Assembly (NCBI RefSeq): GCF_002929275.1
Contig: NZ_PJIK01000001.1
Span: 248,001 to 312,000, forward strand
Source: Arthrobacter sp. ZGTC131
Lineage (GTDB): Bacteria; Actinomycetota; Actinomycetes; Actinomycetales; Micrococcaceae
Direction of reading: 5' to 3'
Length of the DNA: 64,000 bases
Position 1 is the first letter of the stretch; each line of letters opens with the position of its first letter. Below are positions 55,292-63,261 of this stretch, piece by piece. The notes under the pieces were generated by a model. The model did not search any database, was not told where the DNA came from, and worked only from the letters and a program-made list of their open reading frames with translations. Position numbers and translations under genes: made by a program.

Positions 55292-55948
55292 ATGAGGATT
55301 GCAGTTCTTGGCACCGGCACGGCGGGCAGGACACTGGCCGGAAAGTTGGTCGAAACGGGGCATTCTGTCACCATCGGGTCCCGGAGTGCCACCAACGAGG
55401 CGGCGCTGGAGTGGGCCGCCGGAGCCGGCCCGCACGCCAGGGCCGCCACATTCTTCGACGCCGCTGCGGGCGGCGAAGTGATCATCAACGCGACTCCGGG
55501 AGCGGTATCGCTGGACGTACTGGCCGCCGCCAGCACGAAGAATCTGGACGGCAAGGTGCTCATCGATGTGGCGAATCCGCTGGACCATTCGGCGGGCTTC
55601 CCGCCGTCGCTCTCCATCTCGAATACGGACAGCCTGGCGGAAACCATCCAGCGGTCCTTTCCCACGGCCCGCGTGGTCAAGGCCCTGAACACCATGCGGG
55701 CCGACGTCATGGTGGCCCCGGACCGCCTGGCCGGCGGCGACCATGACGTGTTCATGGCTGGCGATGACGCCCAGGCCAAGGAAGTGGTTGCCGGGCTCCT
55801 GCGGGAATTCGGCTGGCGGCCGGAGCACATCAGGGATCTGGGTCCCCTCGAAGCTGCGCGGGGAATGGAGATGTGGCTTCCGCTGTGGCTCCGCATCTTC
55901 CTTCGGCAAGGGGACCGCGTATTCAACATCAAAGTGGTGTCAGAGTAA
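55292..55948 (+). CDS. NADP-binding oxidoreductase (F420-dependent NADP reductase-like)
   Basis: The 218-residue protein has an N-terminal dinucleotide-binding motif (MRIAVLGTGTAGRTLAGKL) followed by SVTIGSRSA, with the Ser-Arg that favours NADP. IINATPG, DVANPLDHSAGFPPSL and VVKALNTMRADVM follow, the usual order in the F420-dependent NADP reductase-like family (COG2085). The catalytic partner cofactor is not determined by the sequence. ATG at 55292 has GGAGG six bases upstream; an in-frame TTG two codons before is less well placed. It is a single gene, divergent from the chorismate mutase operon and closed by a strong hairpin. Specific substrate is unknown. Confidence 0.8.
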   Translation: MRIAVLGTGTAGRTLAGKLVETGHSVTIGSRSATNEAALEWAAGAGPHARAATFFDAAAGGEVIINATPGAVSLDVLAAASTKNLDGKVLIDVANPLDHSAGFPPSLSISNTDSLAETIQRSFPTARVVKALNTMRADVMVAPDRLAGGDHDVFMAGDDAQAKEVVAGLLREFGWRPEHIRDLGPLEAARGMEMWLPLWLRIFLRQGDRVFNIKVVSE

Positions 55949-55974
55949 GCCGCGCACCACCGCCTGAACGGAGA

Positions 55975-56016
55975 CAGCCCTGCCCATCCGCCATGCGTGG
56001 CGGATGGGCAGGGCTG
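55975..56016. terminator. perfect 19-bp hairpin between convergent genes
   Basis: Arms 55975-55993 and 55998-56016 pair perfectly around TGCG. A short T-rich stretch follows on the plus strand. It lies between the NADP-binding protein gene and the end of the oligopeptide ABC operon and can serve both. Confidence 0.85.
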
Positions 56017-56033
56017 TTCTGCCGGTACTGCGG

Positions 56034-57737
56034 CTAGATGCCCAGGAGGGCCCGGTGGTCCTCCCTGCGTTTGGCCTGCTCGGCAGGATCCGGGACGGGC
56101 AGGGACGCGATGAGCCGTTTGGTGTAGTCGTGCCGGGGAGCGCCCATGACATGGTGGCCGATCCCCTGCTCAACCAGCTTGCCGTGGTAGAGCACGCCCA
56201 CCCAGTGCGACAGCATGTCCACCACGGCCAGGTCGTGACTGATGAACAGCGCCGCGAACCCGAACTCCTGCTGGATTTCCTTGAACAGCTCCAGCACCTT
56301 CGCCTGCACCGAAACGTCCAGCGCGGAGGTTGGCTCGTCGGCGATCAGCAGTTTCGGGTTGAGGATCAGGGCCCGCGCCAGGGAGGCCCGTTGGCGCTGC
56401 CCGCCGGACAGCTCGTGCGGAAAGCGGTCAGCGTACGACGCCGGCAACTGGACTGATTCGAGCAGCTCGCCGACGCGCTTGCGCGCCTGCGCCGGCGACG
56501 GATTCGTGTGGATGATCAGCGGCTCCGCCACACAGTCCCCAATGGTCAGCTGCGGATTGAACGACGCCGCCGGGTCCTGGAACACGAAACCGATGTCCTT
56601 GCGAAGCGGTTTGAAGGTCCGCTCCTTGAGGTTGAGCATCTCGTAGCCCAGCACGCTGAGGCTTCCGCCGGTGGTCCGGTTGAGCCCCGCAATGGCACGG
56701 CCGATGGTGGTTTTGCCGGAACCTGATTCGCCCACGAGCCCAAAGACCTCGCCCTCGGACACTGTGAAGCTCACCCCGTCCACGGCCTTGAAGGCAGGGC
56801 TGCCCAGCCGGCCGGGGTACTCGATGGTCAGACCCTTGGCCTCCACCAGTACCTTCCCGCCTTGGTGGGCACGTTCAGTCATTCCTTCCGAGGCCGAATT
56901 GCGGCCGAGGTGAGGGACCGCCGCCAGCAGCTTCTTGGTGTAGTCCTGGCGCGGTTCGGCGAACAGGGTCTTTACCGACGCCTCCTCGACGACGTCGCCC
57001 TGGTACATCACCACGACACGGTCGGCGAGATCGGCCACGACTCCCATGTTGTGCGTGATCAGCACGATGGAAGTCCCGTATGTGTCCCGCAGGTCCCGCA
57101 GGAGTTCCAGGATCTCGGCCTGGACGGTGACATCCAGGGCCGTGGTGGGTTCATCCGCCACAATGAGGCCTGGATTCAGCGCAAGGGCAGCGGCAATGAC
57201 CACGCGCTGCTTCTGCCCTCCCGAGAACTGGTGGGGGTAGTAGTTGACCCGCGTTTCCGGATCGGGAATCCCCACCTTGCGGAGGGCATCGATGGCCCTG
57301 GCCTTCGCGTCCTTGGCAGAGACCCGCCTACGGCCGGGACCGCCGGCATGCGCCCGGATGCCTTCGGCGATCTGCCAGCCGACGGTGAACACCGGGTTCA
57401 GGGCCGTGGACGGCTCCTGGAAGACCATGGCCACGTCCCGCCCCCGGATCTGCCGGAGCTCCGTGGCACTGACGCTGATGACGTTGTTTCCGTTGATCAG
57501 CACGGCTCCGCGGCTGGTGGCCGTTTCCGGCAGGAGACCGAGGATGGTCTTGGCGGTGACTGTCTTCCCGGAACCGGATTCGCCCACGATGGCGAGGACC
57601 TCTCCGGGGTTGACCTCGAGGCTGACGTCCTTGACGGCATACACATCGCCGGCGTCGGTAGCGAAGGTGACCTCGAGGTGGTCAATGTCGAGGACCGGGC
57701 CTGTCCCGGTGCCTCGCCTGTCGATGTTAACGGTCAT
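56034..57737 (-). CDS. fused oligopeptide/dipeptide ABC ATPase (DppD-DppF type)
   Basis: The 567-residue protein joins two peptide-importer ATPase domains. The first (about 1-270) has Walker A GESGSGKTVTAKTIL, signature FSGGQKQRVVIA and Walker B LIVADEPTTALDVT. The second (about 300-560) has GESGSGKTTIGRAI, LSGGQRQRASLARAL and LLIADEPTSALDVS. Fused DppDF proteins are common in actinobacteria and replace the separate OppD/OppF subunits. Start ATG overlaps the permease stop as ATGA. It energises uptake of oligopeptides or related solutes with the two permeases and binding protein upstream. The exact substrate is not predictable from these domains. Confidence 0.93.
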   Translation of the reverse strand: MTVNIDRRGTGTGPVLDIDHLEVTFATDAGDVYAVKDVSLEVNPGEVLAIVGESGSGKTVTAKTILGLLPETATSRGAVLINGNNVISVSATELRQIRGRDVAMVFQEPSTALNPVFTVGWQIAEGIRAHAGGPGRRRVSAKDAKARAIDALRKVGIPDPETRVNYYPHQFSGGQKQRVVIAAALALNPGLIVADEPTTALDVTVQAEILELLRDLRDTYGTSIVLITHNMGVVADLADRVVVMYQGDVVEEASVKTLFAEPRQDYTKKLLAAVPHLGRNSASEGMTERAHQGGKVLVEAKGLTIEYPGRLGSPAFKAVDGVSFTVSEGEVFGLVGESGSGKTTIGRAIAGLNRTTGGSLSVLGYEMLNLKERTFKPLRKDIGFVFQDPAASFNPQLTIGDCVAEPLIIHTNPSPAQARKRVGELLESVQLPASYADRFPHELSGGQRQRASLARALILNPKLLIADEPTSALDVSVQAKVLELFKEIQQEFGFAALFISHDLAVVDMLSHWVGVLYHGKLVEQGIGHHVMGAPRHDYTKRLIASLPVPDPAEQAKRREDHRALLGI

Positions 57738-58759
57738 GCGCTTCTCACTTCTGCTTCGATGGCTGCCTGGTCACCGGCGCTGGAATCCGGTCCGCCCTTG
57801 CCGGAGGCAGCCTTCTTGCGGCCGCGAAGGCGCGGATCGTTCAGGTCGTTGATGCTCTCGCCCACGAGGGTGAGGCCCAGCACTGTCCAGACGATCGCGA
57901 GGCCGGGGAATACACCCGTCCACCAGATTCCGGAGGTGGTGTCCGCCAGGGCCTTGTTGAGGTCGAAGCCCCATTCAGCGGCCGAGGAGGGTTCAATGCC
58001 GAACCCCAGGAAACCCAGGCCGGCAAGGGTCAGGATGGCTTCGGAGGCGTTCAGCGTGAAGATCAGCGGAAGTGTCCGCGTGGCGTTCCGATAGATGTGC
58101 CTGCTCATGATGCGGATACTCGATGCGCCCACCACCTTGGCCGATTCGACGAACGGCTCAGCCTTAAGCCGGATGGTCTCAGCCCGGATGACCCGGAAGT
58201 ACTGCGGAATGAACACCACGGTGATGGAGATGGCGGCCGCCAGGACGCCGCCGAAGAGGCTCGACTGTCCTCCGCTGATGACGATGGCCATGACAATGGC
58301 CACGAGCAGCGAGGGGAACGCATAAATCGCGTCGGCCACAACCACGAGGATGCGGTCCAGCCAGCCGCCGATGTAGCCGCTCACCAGGCCCAGGATGACG
58401 CCGGCGAAGATGGACAGCACGACGGCCACGACGATCACGAGGACGGCGGTCTGGGAACCCCAGATGACCCGGGAAAAGACATCGTAGCCGCCGACGGTAG
58501 TGCCCCAAAGATGCTTGCCGCCGGGCGGTTCCTGCGTGGGAAAGCTGCCGTCGGCGTCGGAAAGCTGGGCAAACCCAAAGGGGGCAATAAGCGGCGCAAA
58601 GATGGCGGTCAGCAGGAAAGTCCCGGTCAGGACGAGGCCAATGACCAGCATCCCCCGTTGCAGCCCCACGCTCTTGTTGAAATGCGAAATGACGGGGAGC
58701 CTCTTGAATAGCGGCGCCCTGTGGTCCACGGTGGCTTCCACCGGAACATTCGTGCTCAT
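57734..58759 (-). CDS. oligopeptide ABC permease (DppC-like)
   Basis: The 341-residue membrane protein has a DppC-type N-terminal extension and helix (LVIGLVLTGTFLLTAIFAPLI), followed by five helices. The conserved cytoplasmic EAA-like loop is seen as ESAKVVGASSIRIMSRHIYRN. The ADAIYAFPSLLVAIVMAIVI segment is typical of the family. It has a long acidic-basic tail (RGRKKAASGKGG...). ATG at 58759 lies one base after the DppB stop, so the permeases are translationally close. It forms the second half of the transmembrane channel. Confidence 0.93.
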   Translation of the reverse strand: MSTNVPVEATVDHRAPLFKRLPVISHFNKSVGLQRGMLVIGLVLTGTFLLTAIFAPLIAPFGFAQLSDADGSFPTQEPPGGKHLWGTTVGGYDVFSRVIWGSQTAVLVIVVAVVLSIFAGVILGLVSGYIGGWLDRILVVVADAIYAFPSLLVAIVMAIVISGGQSSLFGGVLAAAISITVVFIPQYFRVIRAETIRLKAEPFVESAKVVGASSIRIMSRHIYRNATRTLPLIFTLNASEAILTLAGLGFLGFGIEPSSAAEWGFDLNKALADTTSGIWWTGVFPGLAIVWTVLGLTLVGESINDLNDPRLRGRKKAASGKGGPDSSAGDQAAIEAEVRSA

Positions 58760-58760
58760 G

Positions 58761-59852
58761 TCAGTACCTCACGCGGGGATCGATCAGCGCGGCCACGATG
58801 TCCACGATGAAGTTGGTGACAGCCACGATGACAGCCAGGAGCACCACGATGCCCTGGACCGCCACGAAGTCGCGGGCTGTCAGGTAGTTGGCCAGCTGGA
58901 AGCCCAGGCCCTGCCACTCGAAGGTCTTTTCCGTCAGCACGGCGCCGCCAAGCATCACGGCGATCTGAAGGCCCATCACGGTGATGATGGGAATGAGCGC
59001 AGGCTTGTACGCGTGTTTGGTGACCAGGCGGAATTCACTGACCCCGCGGGACCGCCCCGCCTCGATGTAGTCCCGGCCGAGCGTGCCGATCACGTTGGTC
59101 CTGACCAGTCTGAGGAAGATGCCGGCCGTCAGGAGTCCCAAAGCAATCGCGGGAAGTACGGCATGTGCCATGACGTCGCCCAAAGCAGCCATATTGCCGC
59201 TGCGGATTGCATCGAGCCAATAGATGCCGCTGGGCGCCTGGAGGCCTGTCAATGCCAGTTCGCTGGACGTCTTGGCGCGCCCCGCTACCGGGAGCCAACC
59301 GAGCCACACTGAGAACGTCAGTTTGAGCAGCAGGCCGGCGAAGAATACCGGCGTGGCGTAGCAGAGAATCGCGAACACGCGCAGCACGGCGTCGGGAACA
59401 TGGTCCCGGCGATGGGCGGCGATCATGCCGAAGGGAATGCCCACTAGGAGCGCAACGATCAGGGCATTGATGGTCAGTTCGAGGGTGGCCGCGCCGTAGG
59501 TGGCCAGCATCTCCGTGACCTTGCGGTTGTCCGACAGCGTGGTACCGAAATTACCCGTGACGAGCTGCGCCAGGTATTCGAAGTACTGGACCAGCAGCGG
59601 GCGGTCGTAGCCCGCAGCCTGGATCCGCTCCTGCAACTGCTCCGGGGGGAGCCGGCCGCCCATCGCGGCCGTGATGGGATCACCGGTGATCCGCATGAGG
59701 AAGAACACCATGGTGACCAGGATGAATATGGTGGGAAAGATCAGGAGGAACCTGATCAGGATGTACTGGCCCAGTCCCCCGCCGGACTTCTTTTTCTTTG
59801 ACGGCAGAAGGCCGTCGGCGTCGGTTGGCGGCGCCTCAATCAGTGTTGTCAT
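58761..59852 (-). CDS. oligopeptide ABC permease (DppB-like)
   Basis: The 363-residue permease starts with a cytoplasmic stretch rich in Lys. A first helix, LIRFLLIFPTIFILVTMVFF, follows, then RITGDPITAAMGGRLPPEQ and QYFEYLAQLVTGNFGTTL of the DppB family. More helices and the EAA-type loop DYIEAGRSRGVSEFRLVTKH complete the pattern. It pairs with the DppC-like subunit to form the import channel. The ATG at 59852 is 129 bases downstream of the binding-protein gene. A terminator hairpin in that gap should lower its expression relative to the binding protein. Confidence 0.93.
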   Translation of the reverse strand: MTTLIEAPPTDADGLLPSKKKKSGGGLGQYILIRFLLIFPTIFILVTMVFFLMRITGDPITAAMGGRLPPEQLQERIQAAGYDRPLLVQYFEYLAQLVTGNFGTTLSDNRKVTEMLATYGAATLELTINALIVALLVGIPFGMIAAHRRDHVPDAVLRVFAILCYATPVFFAGLLLKLTFSVWLGWLPVAGRAKTSSELALTGLQAPSGIYWLDAIRSGNMAALGDVMAHAVLPAIALGLLTAGIFLRLVRTNVIGTLGRDYIEAGRSRGVSEFRLVTKHAYKPALIPIITVMGLQIAVMLGGAVLTEKTFEWQGLGFQLANYLTARDFVAVQGIVVLLAVIVAVTNFIVDIVAALIDPRVRY

Positions 59853-59918
59853 TACTGCCTAGGTTCGTGTTTCCGGGACCCGGGGTCCCGGACTCTGCTG
59901 TTCGGCAACCAGCAAGAA

Positions 59919-59947
59919 AGGCGGGACGCCTTGCGGGCGTCCCGCCT
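59919..59947. terminator. attenuating hairpin between binding protein and permease genes
   Basis: A 12-base stem, AGGCGGGACGCC (59919-59930) with GGCGTCCCGCCT (59936-59947), is followed on the minus strand by TTTCTT. In the direction of transcription it lies after the binding-protein gene and before the permeases, so it can allow partial readthrough and a higher level of binding protein. Confidence 0.75.
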
Positions 59948-59981
59948 CCTTAGCTGGTCAGGACCTGATGGAGATGAACTC

Positions 59982-61616
59982 CTACTTGGAGATCACGCCG
60001 AGCCGGGTCTTGAACGATGCATCGAGGGTCTTTTCCACACCCTTGACGTCCGCTCCGGCGACCATGAGCTGTGCACCTTGCAGCAGCGGCAGCGTGGACA
60101 GGTCCTTGGCGACGGCCGTCTGGGCTTCGCCCAGCACCTTTTCGCGTTCGGTCTTGTCAACGGTGGTGAGCTGCTTGTTCACCAGTTCGGTAACAGCCGG
60201 GTTCTCGTAGTGGTTCTTGAGGAAGTTGCCCGGCACGAAGAACGGCGTCAGGTAGTTGTCGGCGTCGGAGTAGTCCGGGAACCAGCCGAGCTGGTAGACC
60301 GGATAGGCGTCGGCGGTCCGGGCCTTGGAGTAGGTGACCCATTCCGTGGACTGGAGGTCCACCTTGAACAGGCCGGACTTCTCCAGCTGTTCCTTGATCA
60401 TGGCGTATTCATCACCGGAGGACTTGCCGTAGTGGTCCGGGTTGTACTGCAGCTTGATGTTGACGGTGCCGGAAATGCCGGCGTCGGCGAAGGCCTTCTT
60501 GGCCTTGTCAACATCGGGCTTGCCGTTGCCGTCGCCGTACATTTCCTTGAGCGGCTGGATGGCGCCGGCGAATCCGTCCGGAACCACGGAGTACGCCGGC
60601 AGGTAGGTGCCCTTGTAGACCTGAGCGGCGATGGCGTCACGGTCCACGATGTTGGCCATGGCCTGGCGCACTGCGAGGGCCTTCTCGGGATCAGAGTCAG
60701 CGGACTTGGCACCGAAGGGCATGGTGTCGAAGTTGAACACGATGTAGCGCAGCTCGCCGCCCGGGCCCTTGTGGACCTTGACCTTGGAGTCCTTCTCAAG
60801 GTCCGCAACGTCGGTTGCGGTCAGAACGCGGCCGGCGACGTCGATGTTGCCCTGCTGGACATCGAGCTTCAGGTTGTTGGAGTCGGCGTAGTACTTGATG
60901 TTGGCGCCGTCATTGGCCGGCTTGCCCAGCAGGCCCTGGTAGTCGGCGTTGGCCTTGAGGCTGACGAGCTCGTTCTTCTTGTAGCTCTCGATGGTGTACG
61001 GCCCGGCAAACGGCTTACCCTTGACGATGTCGTCGTCGCTCATGATCTTGTCCGCCGGAAAGACCTCTTCGTCGATGATCGGTCCGGAGTTGGCTGCGAG
61101 GACTCCCGGGAAGACCTGGTCGTTGCCGGCCTTGAGCGTGAAGACCACGGTGGAATCGTCCTTGGCATCCACCGACTTCAGGTTGCCCAGGAGTGACGCC
61201 GGACCATTGGGGTCGGCGATCTTGACCACGCGGTCGATGGAGAACTTCACGTCCGAGGACGTGAGGGCGTGGCCGTTGGCGAACTTGAGGCCTGACTTGA
61301 GCTTGACGGTGTATTCCGTGGGGCTCGTGAAGGACGCAGACTCGGCGATGTCCGGGGAAGCATCGGAAGATCCGGGCTTGGCGTTCATGAGGAACGGATA
61401 GATCTGGTTCATGACCATGAAGGAGCCGGCGTCGTAGGAACCGGCCGGATCCAGGGTAACCACCTTGTCGGTGGTGCCGTACGTGATGGTGCCACCGCCA
61501 GCGCTGCCGGTGGTTGTTCCGCCGCCGCCGGAGGGGCCCGTGCAGGCAGTCAGTGCGAAAGCGGAAATGCCTGCGAACGCGATAGCGCCGTGCCAGGCCT
61601 TTTTGTTCATTGCCAT
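59982..61616 (-). CDS. oligopeptide-binding lipoprotein, SBP family 5
   Basis: The 544-residue extracytoplasmic substrate-binding protein has a signal peptide with lipobox ALTAC. The Cys at about residue 26 becomes lipidated and a Gly/Thr-rich linker follows. The SBP_bac_5 fold is supported by ITYGTTDKVVTLDPAG, YTVKLKSGLKFANGHALTSSDVKFS-like residues, and the C-terminal QLGWFPDYSDADNYL. It captures peptides or similar ligands and passes them to the DppB/C channel. The start is ATG at 61616, with a second ATG at 61610; the frame is open upstream to 61757 but those residues lack signal-peptide features. A CRP-like site lies about 115 bases upstream. Confidence 0.93.
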   Translation of the reverse strand: MAMNKKAWHGAIAFAGISAFALTACTGPSGGGGTTTGSAGGGTITYGTTDKVVTLDPAGSYDAGSFMVMNQIYPFLMNAKPGSSDASPDIAESASFTSPTEYTVKLKSGLKFANGHALTSSDVKFSIDRVVKIADPNGPASLLGNLKSVDAKDDSTVVFTLKAGNDQVFPGVLAANSGPIIDEEVFPADKIMSDDDIVKGKPFAGPYTIESYKKNELVSLKANADYQGLLGKPANDGANIKYYADSNNLKLDVQQGNIDVAGRVLTATDVADLEKDSKVKVHKGPGGELRYIVFNFDTMPFGAKSADSDPEKALAVRQAMANIVDRDAIAAQVYKGTYLPAYSVVPDGFAGAIQPLKEMYGDGNGKPDVDKAKKAFADAGISGTVNIKLQYNPDHYGKSSGDEYAMIKEQLEKSGLFKVDLQSTEWVTYSKARTADAYPVYQLGWFPDYSDADNYLTPFFVPGNFLKNHYENPAVTELVNKQLTTVDKTEREKVLGEAQTAVAKDLSTLPLLQGAQLMVAGADVKGVEKTLDASFKTRLGVISK

Positions 61617-61730
61617 CTGTGAACTTTCTGTTCGATGAATGCGCGCGCGGCCCGGCATGTATCGTGCGGGCGGCACGCTGCCCTGATGCCTTGATTGAAT
61701 CAGACGGTTGCCCGGTAAAACGTTGCATCT

Positions 61731-61746
61731 TGTGAGATGAGACACA
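61731..61746. promoter_or_regulatory. CRP/GlxR-type site upstream of the peptide-binding protein gene
   Basis: TGTGA, six bases, ACACA matches the TGTGA-N6-TCACA consensus at nine of ten positions and is extended by one further matching pair (TTGTG...CACAA). It lies 115-130 bases before the binding-protein ATG on the minus strand, a usual place for activation. Confidence 0.55.
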
Positions 61747-61799
61747 AAATTTACCATAACGGTGCGCGGCGCGGCCTTCGAACCTACTCATGGGTACGA

Positions 61800-61831
61800 A
61801 AAACGGCCGGCGGTAATCCGCCGGCCGTTTT
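61800..61831 (-). terminator. Rho-independent terminator of mnmA
   Basis: AAAACGGCCGGCGG (61800-61813) and CCGCCGGCCGTTTT (61818-61831) are perfect arms around TAAT. On the minus strand the stem is followed by a T tract, 40 bases after the mnmA stop codon. Confidence 0.9.
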
Positions 61832-61870
61832 GCGGTCCGAAGCTGGGTCAGATCAGAACAAGAGTGCGCG

Positions 61871-63013
61871 TCAGGAAAGCTCCGCGCGCTGCAGCGAGCG
61901 CGCAGCGTCGATGGTCGCCTGGCCGAGGACCCGGCTGCCCTGGTACAGCACCACCGTCTGTCCGGGCGAGACTCCGCGCAGCGGATCCGTCAACGTCACC
62001 ACGAGGCTGTCGCGGAGCACTCCGGCGTCATCGGCAATGCGCACCATGCGGGCGGTCGCGGGGACGGGATCGCCATGGGCGCGCACCTGCGCGTAGCAGT
62101 CAAATTCGGCCCCGGTGGCCACCTCCGCGATGGGCAGCCCGGCCCAGGAAACCTTGATGCCGCGGATCTCGTCGATGGCGAGCAGCGCCTCCGGCCCCAC
62201 CACCACCTTGTTTTCCTTCGGCCGGATTTCCAGCACGAACCGGGGCTTGCCGTCGGGGGCGGGCCGGCCAAGCTTGAGGCCTCGGCGCTGGCCTACGGTG
62301 AAGGCATTGGCGCCCGGGTGTTCGCCGACCTTGGACCCGGTTTCGTCCACGATGTCACCGGTGGTCATTTCGATTTTCTCGGCGAGCCAACCGGCGGTAT
62401 CGCCGTCCGGTATGAAGCAGATGTCGTGGCTGTCCGGCTTATTGGCGACTGACAGGCCGCGCCGTTCCGCTTCCGCCCTGACCTCGGCCTTGGACGGGGT
62501 ATCGGCGAGGGGGAACATGGAGTGCTTGAGCTGCTCATGGGTCAGCACCCCCAGGACGTAGCTCTGGTCCTTGGCCCAGTCGGCGGCGCGGTGCAGCTCG
62601 GGGTTGCCGTCGGCGTCGTTGATCACCTTGGCGTAGTGTCCGGTGCAGACGGCATCGAAGCCCAGGGCGATGGCCTTCTCCAGCAGCGCCGCGAACTTGA
62701 TGCGCTCATTGCAGCGCATGCAGGGATTGGGCGTCCGGCCGGCAGCGTACTCATCGATGAAGTCCTGGACCACGTCTTCCTTGAACCGCTCGGAAAAATC
62801 CCACACGTAGTACGGGATTCCCAGAACGTCGCACGCGCGCCATGCGTCCCGCGAGTCCTCAATCGTGCAGCAGCCGCGGCTTCCCGTGCGCAGGGTGCCG
62901 GGCATCCTGGACAGCGCCAGGTGAACCCCGACGACGTCGTGCCCCGCCTCGACGGCGCGGGCGGCGGCGACGGCGGAGTCCACTCCGCCGCTCATGGCTG
63001 CTAGAACTCGCAT
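61871..63013 (-). CDS. mnmA: tRNA-specific 2-thiouridylase MnmA
   Basis: The 380-residue enzyme thiolates U34 of tRNA-Lys, Glu and Gln. The N-terminal PP-loop [13 protein letters not shown] binds [15 protein letters not shown] carries the first catalytic Cys, DQSYVLGVL the conserved tRNA-contact segment, and [11 protein letters not shown] the second catalytic Cys. The C-terminal beta-barrel with [18 protein letters not shown] follows. The extra segment [18 protein letters not shown] near residue 45 is common in actinobacterial and some other MnmA proteins. Start is ATG at 63013. The usual sulfur donor, a cysteine desulfurase, is not in the window. It is divergent from the flavoprotein gene, 248 bases away. 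Confidence 0.96.
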   Translation of the reverse strand: MRVLAAMSGGVDSAVAAARAVEAGHDVVGVHLALSRMPGTLRTGSRGCCTIEDSRDAWRACDVLGIPYYVWDFSERFKEDVVQDFIDEYAAGRTPNPCMRCNERIKFAALLEKAIALGFDAVCTGHYAKVINDADGNPELHRAADWAKDQSYVLGVLTHEQLKHSMFPLADTPSKAEVRAEAERRGLSVANKPDSHDICFIPDGDTAGWLAEKIEMTTGDIVDETGSKVGEHPGANAFTVGQRRGLKLGRPAPDGKPRFVLEIRPKENKVVVGPEALLAIDEIRGIKVSWAGLPIAEVATGAEFDCYAQVRAHGDPVPATARMVRIADDAGVLRDSLVVTLTDPLRGVSPGQTVVLYQGSRVLGQATIDAARSLQRAELS

Positions 63014-63196
63014 TTCGGCTTTCTGTAGTCTGATGGCGGCGCGGCCGGCGATTCGTGGCGCCAGATTCCGAAGCGCAGTGCGGGGCTTCGTTCACGCCCC
63101 GGATGACACGCGCGCCAGATGACGCACCGCTTGCCCGTCTATTCTAGCGCCCCGCCGAATCAGGCCCTAAATTGCCTTGACCGCGCCAGCCACCCC

Positions 63197-63225
63197 TTCT
63201 AAAGTCAAAAGTACTAGTTTTAGAA
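63197..63225. promoter_or_regulatory. inverted repeat upstream of the flavoprotein gene
   Basis: TTCTAAA (63197-63203) and TTTAGAA (63219-63225) are perfect 7-base arms separated by 15 bases, in an AT-rich patch of otherwise GC-rich DNA. It lies 37 bases before the flavoprotein ATG in the mnmA divergent region. It looks like a regulator binding site or promoter core; no regulator gene is nearby. The rest of 63014-63261 shows nothing else. Confidence 0.45.
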
Positions 63226-63261
63226 CGCGGCCATGGGGCCACCGGACGAATCGAGCAGGTC

